In this document: positions 7,081 through 13,045 of the stretch, piece by piece
How positions within the stretch are numbered: position 1 is the stretch's first letter
Layout of the letters: the number at the start of each line of letters is the position of its first letter
Origin: an uncultured Acetatifactor sp.
GTDB taxonomy: Bacteria; Bacillota; Clostridia; Lachnospirales; Lachnospiraceae
Reading direction: 5' to 3'
DNA length: 64,000 bases
Assembly: GCA_949840935.1 (NCBI GenBank)
Contig: CATKXX010000009.1
Location: 1-64,000, forward strand
Made by a program: the position numbers and the translations under genes
The notes under the pieces: generated by a model
The model's database searches: none
Seen by the model: only the letters and a program-made list of their open reading frames with translations
What the model was told of the DNA's origin: nothing

Positions 7081-7192
7081 TATCACCTGCTTCAATTTTT
7101 TGATAATGTCTAAGTCCCACTTCTAACTTGTCTGCCATCTGCTGCTGGGTCATCCCAGCAGCTTTCCGGGCTTCCTTTAAATTCTTTCGCAT
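6971..7192 (-). CDS. XRE-family HTH regulator, 3' end overlapping a convergent XRE gene
   Basis: 73 residues. The HTH is clear (GMTQQQMADKLEVGLRHYQK, about residues 13-32, then IEAGDT). The start follows the stop of the preceding gene by one base. Its C-terminal 36 codons are antisense to the C-terminus of the XRE gene at 6805-7080, and both C-termini look conserved for their families, so both frames appear real. The two transcripts would interfere, which suggests a switch. Confidence 0.78.
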   Translation of the reverse strand: MRKNLKEARKAAGMTQQQMADKLEVGLRHYQKIEAGDTMGSFGVWDALEDMLGTHQRILRETSGNHHVPKENL

Positions 7193-7193
7193 C

Positions 7194-7346
7194 TTACCAC
7201 TCCGTCTTGGTTCTTGCTGTGATCAGCTCTGTAAGTGCCTTGGTCTCCTCCACAATCGTTTCCCGATCGGCAGTCCCTCTGTTGCCCTCCAATGTTTTAG
7301 TGATATGTGCAGCTAACTTTTTAATCAATCCGTCTACTTCCTCCAT
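7194..7346 (-). CDS. Small helical phage protein (50 aa)
   Basis: Begins MEEVDGLIKKLAAHITK and is helical and charged throughout, ending in TRTKTEW. Its stop lies one base before the start of the XRE gene at 7192, so the two are translationally linked. The ribosome site is weak, and an in-frame extension from an AGGAG farther upstream cannot be excluded. Confidence 0.6.
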   Translation of the reverse strand: MEEVDGLIKKLAAHITKTLEGNRGTADRETIVEETKALTELITARTKTEW

Positions 7347-7460
7347 TTTCTCTATTTCCGTATCCTTCTCGCTCCTGTTAAATTCCTACGGCTTTGTGAC
7401 CTCGCTCCTGTATGTTTATATAAGCTGCTTTGTCGGGTTGCCTGTGATGCAAAGGGCGAT

Positions 7461-7616
7461 TCACGACGCCCTTTCACATCCCGTTTTTCTTGACTGGCGC
7501 TGACGTTCTTCCTGCTTCCCCGTAATGTATCCAGAAATAAAAGCTTTTCCGCTCTCATCCAGGTAAGTGAATTTCTCAGCCAATGTCTCATACTGCTTTT
7601 TTCTTTCATCGGACAT
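7461..7616 (-). CDS. Small phage protein (51 aa), first gene of the leftward early operon
   Basis: Begins MSDERKKQYETLAEKFTYLD after AAGGAGG. A GKAFISGYITGKQEE segment resembles the L-x-G-x-x-x-G helices of small proteins found after phage repressor genes. It is the first gene downstream of the leftward promoter at 7675-7703 and is divergent from the XRE repressor at 7801. Confidence 0.6.
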   Translation of the reverse strand: MSDERKKQYETLAEKFTYLDESGKAFISGYITGKQEERQRQSRKTGCERAS

Positions 7617-7654
7617 ACATGTACCTCCTTCCATTTTTTGTGTTTTACCAGAGC

Positions 7655-7724
7655 AATTTGTTAACTTTGATTACATTATATTAATCAGGGATTACTTTGT
7701 CAACACTAATTTGTTAACTTTGAT
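7655..7724. promoter_or_regulatory. Early promoter flanked by two identical 17-bp operators
   Basis: On the minus strand, TTGACA (7703-7698) and TATAAT (7680-7675) are 17 bp apart, a near-ideal promoter for the leftward early genes. The 17-mer AATTTGTTAACTTTGAT occurs at 7655-7671 and 7708-7724, one copy on each side of the promoter, and contains the GTTAAC palindrome. The layout resembles a lysogeny control region bound by the adjacent repressor (7801-8187). Confidence 0.7.
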
Positions 7725-7800
7725 AACTTTTTTAATTGCTTTTTTTTAAATTGCATGGTAATCTATCATTAGAAAATAGTAGTAGAGGAGGTGATAGTTG

Positions 7801-8187
7801 ATGACACAGGGTGAACGTGTAAAAGAAATTCGCAAACATTATAAGCTTACTCTTGAAAAGTTTGGTCAAAAACTTGGTGTTACCAAAGTTGCTATTTCCA
7901 ATATAGAAAACGGAAACCGTAATCTCACCGAGCAAATGACAAAATCTATCTGCCGTGAATTCAACGTTGACTATCGATGGCTGACCACCGGTGAGGGAAA
8001 AATGACCATGGATTCCGATAACGAAGTAATGGACGCCATTGATCGCATCATGGCCGGAGAAAGTGATTTCCACAAGAAGCTGCTCAAATGGTGTGCTACT
8101 TCGCTGGATGATGAAGACCTGAGCCGGTTGGAGAAAAAGATTGATGAATTTATAGCTGAATTTTCTAAAAAAGATAACACTATCTAG
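7801..8187 (+). CDS. CI-like XRE repressor
   Basis: 128 residues from the ATG after GGAGGTGAT. The N-terminal HTH (TLEKFGQKLGVTKVAISNIE, about residues 17-36) is followed by an N-x-DYRWLTTGEGKM linker typical of phage repressors, then an acidic helical C-terminus and no protease domain. It is divergent from the leftward early promoter and lies next to duplicated operators. The likely role is maintenance of lysogeny. Confidence 0.82.
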   Translation: MTQGERVKEIRKHYKLTLEKFGQKLGVTKVAISNIENGNRNLTEQMTKSICREFNVDYRWLTTGEGKMTMDSDNEVMDAIDRIMAGESDFHKKLLKWCATSLDDEDLSRLEKKIDEFIAEFSKKDNTI

Positions 8188-8235
8188 ACTTGCACTGGTT
8201 AGAAACGTGCGCCACCAGGCGCACCGCCGTATAAC

Positions 8236-8268
8236 AAGAGGCTGGCAATTTAACTGTCAGCCTCTTTT
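8236..8268 (+). terminator. Intrinsic terminator after the CI-like gene
   Basis: Arms AAGAGGCTG (8236-8244) and CAGCCTCTT (8258-8266) with a short T run. It also overlaps the 3' end of the small leftward gene at 8250-8375. Confidence 0.65.
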
Positions 8269-8375
8269 AAATAAATATGTAAAACTATATTGTATATTCT
8301 TCTGAGCGCCTCCTCCCTGCTTATCTTTTCAATCATCCCCTTTATAACCTCCTTGTAATTTGACTCTGACTCCAT
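8250..8375 (-). CDS. Tiny regulatory-type protein (41 aa)
   Basis: Begins MESESNYKEVIKGMIEKI and ends with LRRIYNIVLHIYLKEADS, a paralogue of the protein at 6594-6707. A strong GAGAGGAGG site precedes the ATG. Its last codons lie within the terminator of the convergent CI-like gene. Small proteins of this type recur beside phage repressors; the role is unknown. Confidence 0.6.
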   Translation of the reverse strand: MESESNYKEVIKGMIEKISREEALRRIYNIVLHIYLKEADS

Positions 8376-8470
8376 TTCCGTATCCTCCTCTCTCTTATTT
8401 TTATGTGAATCATATATATTGATTGCTTTGTTTTACCATGTTAGCACATGTTTATGCTTCTGTGTTGGCG

Positions 8471-8508
8471 TTTAAAAAAATTTCCACATACGTGGAAATT
8501 TTTTTAAA
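8471..8508. repeat. Perfect inverted repeat, 17-bp arms
   Basis: Arms at 8471-8487 and 8492-8508 (core TTTCCAC / GTGGAAA, outer A/T runs) with an ATAC loop. It lies directly downstream of the XRE gene at 8545-8742 and reads as a bidirectional terminator; its position upstream of the 8375 gene leaves an operator role possible. Confidence 0.6.
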
Positions 8509-8544
8509 AGTGTATACTTTTGTGTTTCACCATGATATAATGAT

Positions 8545-8742
8545 TCATTTATATTCTGATTCAAACAGATCGGTGATCCTGCTCCCAAGAGCAATGGCTA
8601 TCTGCTCCAATTGTTGCAGCCTTGGTGATACTTTTCCATTCTCTATATTATTTAATGCTGATCTGCTGATGCCCGTTTTTTGGGCCAGCTGTACCAAGGA
8701 TAGCCCTTTGGAGTCCCTGACTTCCCAGACTTTAATTGTCAT
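8545..8742 (-). CDS. Small XRE-family HTH regulator
   Basis: 65 residues, almost entirely HTH: SLVQLAQKTGISRSALNNIE (about residues 15-34), then NGKVSPRLQQLEQIAIALGS, and a short acidic end (DLFESEYK). It is divergent from the hicAB operon, and the intergenic region holds a TTACATTGTAA palindrome (8759-8769), so it may control hicA and itself. Confidence 0.8.
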   Translation of the reverse strand: MTIKVWEVRDSKGLSLVQLAQKTGISRSALNNIENGKVSPRLQQLEQIAIALGSRITDLFESEYK

Positions 8743-8851
8743 AAATGCTTACCTCATGTTACATTGTAAGCTTATGTGTGGTAATTATTCAAAGTTTAAA
8801 TTTGTACATCATTGATAATATTTTTACACATATAAAAATATTTGTTCTTGC

Positions 8852-8880
8852 TTGACAAATACTTTTGTATGTGTTATTAT
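8852..8880 (+). promoter_or_regulatory. Sigma-A promoter of hicAB
   Basis: TTGACA at 8852-8857 and TATTAT at 8875-8880 with a 17-bp spacer. An AGGAGG site and the hicA ATG follow within 25 bp. Confidence 0.75.
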
Positions 8881-8904
8881 ATAATTGTCAGGAGGAAACA
8901 ATAA

Positions 8905-9102
8905 ATGAAAAGTTATTCATCCCGGGAAGTAATCAAACTGCTAAAAGCGGATGGATGGTATGAGGTAAACGTAGTTGGAAGCCATCACCAATACAAACAC
9001 CCTACCAAGAAGGGGCGTACAACAGTAAAACATCCTGACAAAGACATCCCTTTCCCTACGCTAAAGCGCATTGAGGAACAGTCGGGGCTAAGATTCGACT
9101 AG
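8905..9102 (+). CDS. hicA: HicA-type mRNA interferase toxin
   Basis: 65 residues, the usual HicA length, with a double-stranded-RNA-binding-like fold: REVIKLLKADGW near the N-terminus, then the catalytic His segment GSHHQYKHP (about 25-33), then the VKHPDKDIP strand. HicA toxins cut mRNA in translation-independent fashion and are held by HicB. A strong promoter and ribosome site precede it, and hicB follows 44 bp on. It is probably an addiction or stabilisation module of the element. Confidence 0.9.
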   Translation: MKSYSSREVIKLLKADGWYEVNVVGSHHQYKHPTKKGRTTVKHPDKDIPFPTLKRIEEQSGLRFD

Positions 9103-9146
9103 CCCCGGCCCTTTCCCGGCATACATCCAAGCAGGAGGTTGTTTTC

Positions 9147-9551
9147 ATGGAAAAAGCAGAGCGCTATTTTTATCCCGCTATCTTCATTTATGAGCCCGGT
9201 CAGGAAATCTCCATTGATTTCCCTGACTTAAAATGTGCTACCAGCGGCACTAATGATGATGATGCCCTTTTATCAGCGCGGGAGCTTCTCGGCTGTGTCC
9301 TTTATGGACTGGAGGAAGATGGGGAAGAAATTCCCGTGCCGACTCCCCTATCCGAGATCAAAACAAAGGAAAATGAACGGGCTGTCCTGGTTGATGTCTA
9401 TATGCCCTCAATCCGCCTGGCCAATGTGAACCGGGCAGTTAATAGAACGGTCACCTTGCCTGCATGGCTTAATGCCGCCGCCCTGGAACGGAACATCAAT
9501 TTCTCACAGGTATTGCAGGACGCCTTAAAATCCAAACTTAATCTTGTATAG
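9147..9551 (+). CDS. hicB: HicB-type antitoxin
   Basis: 134 residues: an N-terminal HicB-like partial RNase H fold (YEPGQEISIDFPDLKCATSG, then the AR-ELLGCVLYGL-EED helix) and a C-terminal DNA-binding part (TLPAWLNAAALERNINFSQ). The start follows GGAGG. A TTC triplet stands directly before the ATG. A second copy, about 82% identical in protein, lies at 10039-10443 without a hicA partner. Confidence 0.88.
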   Translation: MEKAERYFYPAIFIYEPGQEISIDFPDLKCATSGTNDDDALLSARELLGCVLYGLEEDGEEIPVPTPLSEIKTKENERAVLVDVYMPSIRLANVNRAVNRTVTLPAWLNAAALERNINFSQVLQDALKSKLNLV

Positions 9552-9663
9552 GTGTTAGTGGGATTTGTCGCTGAACCGGGAGAAGCATATTGCATTCCTT
9601 TCCTGCATATGCTATAATGCCATTAGGCAATAAGAAGTCAGTGGAACCATGTGTTCACAAGCG

Positions 9664-9699
9664 AAAACCCCCGGACGGCATTCCGAGGGTTTTCTTTTT
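9664..9699 (+). terminator. Terminator between hicAB and the convergent small peptide gene
   Basis: Imperfect GC-rich hairpin with AAAACCC/GGGTTTT outer arms and a TTTTCTTTTT tail on the plus strand. It probably ends hicAB and, in the other direction, the toxic peptide mRNA. Confidence 0.65.
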
Positions 9700-9702
9700 G
9701 GG

Positions 9703-9798
9703 CTAGTTGTCATTATGACCGCTGTCTAACCACTTGATGATGTAGTGGCAAACTACACCAGCCGTAACAGCGACTAAAAAAGAAATCAGTATCTCCAT
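9703..9798 (-). CDS. Holin-like / type I toxin-like hydrophobic peptide (31 aa)
   Basis: The peptide starts MEILISFLVAVTAGVVCHY and ends IIKWLDSGHNDN: one membrane helix followed by a short polar tail. This is the layout of small putative holin-like toxins and Fst-like type I toxins common in Lachnospiraceae. GGGGGTGA precedes the ATG, and a near-consensus promoter sits at 9845-9873. A GC hairpin at 9893-9927 upstream may belong to an antisense RNA, but no antitoxin RNA can be assigned. Confidence 0.68.
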   Translation of the reverse strand: MEILISFLVAVTAGVVCHYIIKWLDSGHNDN

Positions 9799-9844
9799 GC
9801 GTTCACCCCCTCTCCGTTGCCGGATTGGGTATGACAACGTGGAA

Positions 9845-9874
9845 ATTATATCATACCTGTTGCGACGTCGCAAC
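9845..9874 (-). promoter_or_regulatory. Palindrome-overlapped promoter, copy 1
   Basis: Minus strand TTGCGA (9873-9868), 17-bp spacer, TATAAT (9850-9845). The -35 lies in the perfect 16-bp palindrome GTTGCGACGTCGCAAC (9859-9874). The 24-bp block 9850-9873 recurs exactly at 11321-11344, so a shared repressor is likely. It drives the 31-aa hydrophobic peptide. Confidence 0.72.
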
Positions 9875-9892
9875 AAACCTTCACAATATAAT

Positions 9893-9927
9893 AAAACCGC
9901 CCGGTGTTACCAGCACCGAACGGCTTT
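9893..9927. terminator. GC-rich hairpin, possible terminator of an antisense RNA
   Basis: The arms are AAACCGCCCGGTG and CACCGAACGGCTTT, with mismatches in the stem and a short TTACCAG loop. It lies between the peptide promoter and the solitary CRISPR-like repeat, with A/T-rich tails on both strands. Confidence 0.45.
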
Positions 9928-10006
9928 AGATATACCCCGGAGGGATACCTCATTCACAAAAGTTAATTATGTAATATTTTTGAGCCGTATATTGTTTGTT
10001 TTTGCT

Positions 10007-10038
10007 GTCACTCCCTGTGCGGGAGTGTGGATTGAAAC
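10007..10038 (+). repeat. Solitary type I-C-like CRISPR repeat unit (candidate RNA anti-CRISPR)
   Basis: A 32-bp unit with all hallmarks of a subtype I-C repeat: it starts GTCACTCCC, has a 7-bp stem (CACTCCC/GGGAGTG, TGTGC loop) and ends GTGGATTGAAAC. No second direct repeat and no spacer follow: the hicB2 ATG begins at the next base. A possible -10 (TATATT, 9988-9993) would start a transcript just before it. Solitary repeat units in phages are known to act as RNA anti-CRISPRs. Repeat identity is seen; function is inferred. Confidence 0.75.
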
Positions 10039-10443
10039 ATGAAACAAGTAGAACGTTATTTCTATCCCGCTGTCTTCACTTACGAACCCGGGCAGGAAAT
10101 CGCCGTGGGTTTTCCTGATCTGAAATGCGCCACCAGTGGCGTAAATGATGATGATGCGCTCTTATCTGCAAGGGAACTTCTCGGCTGTGTCCTCTATGGA
10201 CTGGAAGAGGATGCAGAAGAAATTCCTGCCCCCACTCCTTTGACAGATGTAGACACGCAACCCAACGAACGTGTTGTACTGGTTGATGTATATATGCCGT
10301 CTATCCGTCAGGCACACGTCAACCGTTCTGTCAACCGTACTGTAACATTACCTGCATGGCTTAATGCCGCCGCATTAGAACGCAATATTAACTTTTCGCA
10401 GGTATTACAAGATGCTCTCAAATCTCAACTTCACTTAGGATAA
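10039..10443 (+). CDS. Orphan HicB-type antitoxin (second copy)
   Basis: 134 residues, about 82% identical to the HicB at 9147-9551. Many synonymous differences show that the protein has been kept by selection since duplication. No hicA accompanies it. The ATG follows the solitary CRISPR-like repeat with no gap, and the only ribosome-site-like sequence (GGGAG, in the repeat stem) is 13 bp away. It could neutralise HicA toxins of other elements or act as a DNA-binding autoregulator of this locus. Confidence 0.8.
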   Translation: MKQVERYFYPAVFTYEPGQEIAVGFPDLKCATSGVNDDDALLSARELLGCVLYGLEEDAEEIPAPTPLTDVDTQPNERVVLVDVYMPSIRQAHVNRSVNRTVTLPAWLNAAALERNINFSQVLQDALKSQLHLG

Positions 10444-10470
10444 GAGGGGTTTTCCTCTCTTATCTGTTTT
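10441..10470 (+). terminator. Probable terminator after orphan hicB
   Basis: AAGAGG...CCTCTT-type hairpin starting at the stop codon, followed by a TCTGTTTTT tract. Confidence 0.55.
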
Positions 10471-10589
10471 TCATGAGGATGATGCTATTTGTAAACATTA
10501 TTCATACAAATTGCCGTTGTTTATATTGCCTATTTTACTATCTTCTATTACACTGTAATAAAAACATTGTAGAATAGGAGAATACTAAA

Positions 10590-11279
10590 ATGGCTAAAAA
10601 AAGTACTACAAAGAAATGCAAACGTTGTAAATCAGAAATTCCTGCAAGCACAAAGAAATGCCCCTATTGCAATAAAAAACAGGGTGGTGCTCTCAAATGG
10701 GTTGCAGCTGGAATCGCATGTATTGCTATAGCTGCACCATCACCAGACAATTCGGACTCCAATACACCGTCAGCCTATGATTCGACCATGGCATTAGCGG
10801 ACGTATCAGAATCAGCAGCTTCGCCTACACCGGAACCTACAGCTACACCTACACCGGAACCTACGGCTACACCTACACCGGAACCTACAGCTTCACCTAC
10901 ACCGGAACCTACAGCTTCACCTACACCGGAACCTACAGCTTCACCTACACCGGAACCTACGGCTACACCTACACCGGAACCTACGGCTACACCTACACCG
11001 GAACCTACAGCTTCACCTACACCGGAACCTACAGCTTCACCTACACCGGAACCTACGGCTACACCTACACCGGAACCTGTAGAGACTCCACTCAGCAGTG
11101 TGCAGCCTGAAGATTCCACCTCTGCTTCCAACGCAGAAAATAGTATCATGGTATGGGTTGATGATACTGCTAAAAGATATCACAAACAAAATGGATGTGG
11201 TATGGATAATGCCTATCAGGTAACTTTGGAAGAAGCAATTAATATGGGAAAAACTCCTTGTGGCAGATGCTATAAATAA
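10590..11279 (+). CDS. Zinc-ribbon membrane protein with PTPEPTA repeats and a C-terminal cysteine domain
   Basis: 229 residues. A CKRC...CPYC zinc ribbon (10-27) is followed by a hydrophobic segment (about 34-49), eleven 8-residue repeats of the S/T-PTPEPTA type (78-165) and a C-terminal domain with YHKQNGCGMD and PCGRC (about 195-228). This last domain occurs in other Firmicutes surface and zinc-ribbon proteins and may bind a metal. The layout suggests a cytoplasmic ribbon, a membrane span and an external stalk. A good ribosome site precedes the ATG. Function unknown. Confidence 0.75.
   Translation: MAKKSTTKKCKRCKSEIPASTKKCPYCNKKQGGALKWVAAGIACIAIAAPSPDNSDSNTPSAYDSTMALADVSESAASPTPEPTATPTPEPTATPTPEPTASPTPEPTASPTPEPTASPTPEPTATPTPEPTATPTPEPTASPTPEPTASPTPEPTATPTPEPVETPLSSVQPEDSTSASNAENSIMVWVDDTAKRYHKQNGCGMDNAYQVTLEEAINMGKTPCGRCYK
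10821..11084 (+). repeat. 24-bp coding tandem repeat, 11 units
   Basis: Eleven 24-bp units encode S/T-PTPEPTA. By first residue the order is S,T,T,S,S,S,T,T,S,S,T, that is a five-unit (120-bp) block repeated twice plus one. The array can shrink or grow by slippage or recombination and would change stalk length. Confidence 0.85.
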
Positions 11280-11283
11280 TCTG

Positions 11284-11309
11284 ATCCACACTCCCGCACA
11301 GGGAATGAC
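11284..11309 (-). repeat. Second, inverted and partial CRISPR-like repeat
   Basis: Read on the minus strand, these 26 bp match the first 26 bp of the unit at 10007-10038 with one change (GTCATTCCC for GTCACTCCC, which keeps the stem as a G-U pair). The GTTTTTGC just before the repeat is also shared. The 3' TGAAAC handle is missing. With the first copy it brackets orphan hicB and the zinc-ribbon gene as an inverted pair. Confidence 0.7.
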
Positions 11310-11315
11310 GCAAAA

Positions 11316-11345
11316 ACTAAATCATACCTGTTGCGACGTCGCAAT
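11316..11345 (-). promoter_or_regulatory. Palindrome-overlapped promoter-like module, copy 2
   Basis: Minus strand TTGCGA (11344-11339), 17-bp spacer, TTTAGT (11321-11316). The 24 bp at 11321-11344 are identical to 9850-9873. A start at the usual distance would fall just before the inverted CRISPR-like repeat. The -10 is weaker than in copy 1. The palindrome also lies upstream of the recombinase gene on the other strand and could repress it. Confidence 0.55.
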
Positions 11346-11381
11346 AAAATTTACCCGCTAAGATTCGTTGGAGGACTATAC

Positions 11382-12983
11382 ATGCAACGTACATTACCCA
11401 TAGATGGCAGATATTGCGCTTATCTCCGCAAAAGCCGCGCTGACCGGGATTCGGAACTCCGAGGCGAAGACGTCCTTGCGCGCCACAGGAGCCTTCTGGA
11501 AGACCTGGCTTCTAAAATGGGCATTACTATCTCGAAATGGTACTGTGAAGTAGTTTCCGGCGATACCATTGATTCCAGGCCAGAAATGCAGCATCTTTTG
11601 TCAGATGTAGATGACGGGCTCTGGGACGGCTGCCTTGTAGTAGAGGTGGAAAGGCTTGCCCGTGGCAATACAAAGGATCAGGGCATAGTTGCGGAATCCT
11701 TTAAATATTCTGATACTTTGATCATCACCCCAGTCAAGACCTATGACCCGGATGACGAATTTGACGAAGAATACTTTGAATTTGGACTCTTTATGTCCCG
11801 GAGGGAATACAAAACGATCAACCGGCGCCTGCAGCGTGGACGCATCGCCTCTGTTAAAGAGGGCAAATTTATAGGCAGCACTGCCCCTTTTGGCTGGATC
11901 AAAGTAAAGCTCCCTCATGATAAGGGCTATACTCTGGAGCTGGATCCTGTGACGTCCCCTATCCTGTATGATATGTATACATGGAGCGCCAACGGTATCC
12001 TGCAGCCCGACGGTAGTGTCCTTAAAATGGGACATGACCTGATAGCTAAAAAGCTGGATTCCCTGGGCGTCAAGCCCTCTGTGGGCGCGAAATGGTCTAA
12101 GTCAACCGTATCAGATATCCTGGCCAATGAGATCAATGCCGGATATGTTACATGGGGCAAATATAAGTATGTAAAGGTCGTATCTAATGGCACGATCACG
12201 GAAAAGCGGGTCAAAAATCCCGATTACATCAAAGTAAAGGGGCTGCATCCGGCTTTCATCCCTGAAGACTTATTTCGTGCTGCCAACAGGTCGCGCAAAG
12301 AACATGAGTGGAATGCTGTCCCTTACAATCTCCGTTTGCAAAATCCGCTGTCAGGATTGGTGTATTGCAAGAAATGCGGCCAGATGATGACAAGGCTCGG
12401 CCCGAACTGCCGGAATAAATACGCTACCCTCAAATGCCCGAACAGATATTGTGACAATATCTCCAGCCCTCTTTTCCTTGTCGAGGAAAAGCTTCTGGAC
12501 TTTCTCCGGCATTGGCTGGAGGATTATGAGATTTCCGATGATAATGTCCTCTCTGCCCTTCCCATCCAGGCGGAAATCGATTCCAAGCACGCCTCGATCA
12601 GGCAGATGGAAAATGAAATAGCTGGATTTCAAAAACAACTGAATAATGCATATGATTTCCTGGAGAAAGGCGTATACACTTTGGATGTCTTCCGGGAAAG
12701 GCAGGTCATCCTGAAGAAGAATATTCATGAATTGGAGGACTCTCTTAAAAATATCAGGAAGGAAATATCCGGGCTGGAGGCGCTGCGATCCCAGCGGGAA
12801 TCATTCATCCCTAAGATACACCACCTTTTAGATACATATGATTCTAACACGGCTGAAATGAATAACCAGATCTTAAAAGAGATCATTGACAAGATCACCT
12901 ATGTTAAAGATTCGGCAAATCGCAGGGGCCAGCTCACCCACGCGAATTTTATCCTGGAAATATATCCTAAACTCCCATCATAA
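11382..12983 (+). CDS. Large serine recombinase (element integrase)
   Basis: 533 residues from the ATG after GGAGG. The N-terminal resolvase domain has the catalytic Ser in YLRKSRAD (Ser18) and downstream Arg residues. The recombinase domain follows, then a zinc ribbon (CKKCGQMM ... CPNRYC, about 335-370), then a coiled coil (about 400-480) typical of phiC31-like integrases. Such enzymes join short attP and attB sites and need a directionality factor to excise. The gene ends about 45 bp from the right junction, the usual place. Confidence 0.92.
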   Translation: MQRTLPIDGRYCAYLRKSRADRDSELRGEDVLARHRSLLEDLASKMGITISKWYCEVVSGDTIDSRPEMQHLLSDVDDGLWDGCLVVEVERLARGNTKDQGIVAESFKYSDTLIITPVKTYDPDDEFDEEYFEFGLFMSRREYKTINRRLQRGRIASVKEGKFIGSTAPFGWIKVKLPHDKGYTLELDPVTSPILYDMYTWSANGILQPDGSVLKMGHDLIAKKLDSLGVKPSVGAKWSKSTVSDILANEINAGYVTWGKYKYVKVVSNGTITEKRVKNPDYIKVKGLHPAFIPEDLFRAANRSRKEHEWNAVPYNLRLQNPLSGLVYCKKCGQMMTRLGPNCRNKYATLKCPNRYCDNISSPLFLVEEKLLDFLRHWLEDYEISDDNVLSALPIQAEIDSKHASIRQMENEIAGFQKQLNNAYDFLEKGVYTLDVFRERQVILKKNIHELEDSLKNIRKEISGLEALRSQRESFIPKIHHLLDTYDSNTAEMNNQILKEIIDKITYVKDSANRRGQLTHANFILEIYPKLPS

Positions 12984-13007
12984 AGCCCGCAACTGCGGGC
13001 TTTTTTT
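12982..13007 (+). terminator. Intrinsic terminator of the recombinase gene
   Basis: Perfect arms AAAGCCCGC/GCGGGCTTT with an AACT loop and seven T. The truncated host frame on the other strand ends inside this hairpin. Confidence 0.85.
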
Positions 13008-13024
13008 ATACCTATAACATTGAT

Positions 13025-13045
13025 GTTTGTATGTATATCCCCATT
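13025..13045. other. Right attachment junction of the element
   Basis: On the minus strand the host protein is family-like up to TYEWGYTY, then reads KHQCYRYKK and stops. In the GH18 family a GPP-type continuation is expected here. The crossover therefore lies in or next to GGATATACATA (around 13030-13040). The left junction is outside the window, so the core cannot be fixed. Confidence 0.7.

Larger units (their letters stand above)
1..13035. mobile_element. Right-hand part of an integrated prophage / phage-like element
   Basis: The segment carries a phage-type early region transcribed leftward (VRR-NUC nuclease, HUH replication protein, sigma-like protein, PAPS-reductase-family protein), a regulatory region with several XRE repressors and divergent operators, cargo genes (Abi-alpha, HicAB) and a large serine recombinase at its right end. 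The right boundary is seen directly: a LysM/GH18 gene loses its family sequence about 45 bp beyond the recombinase stop. No structural genes and no left boundary lie in the window, so phage versus integrative element cannot be settled here; the early genes favour a tailed prophage. Confidence 0.85.

Noticed and set aside
10775..11149. Minus-strand frame rich in GSGVGEAV repeats
   Set aside because: It is the mirror of the PTPEPTA-coding repeat and has no ribosome site; long open frames opposite simple repeats are expected.
10007..11309. A CRISPR array
   Set aside because: Only one full unit and one inverted partial unit 1.25 kb away; no direct repeat-spacer periodicity and no cas genes.
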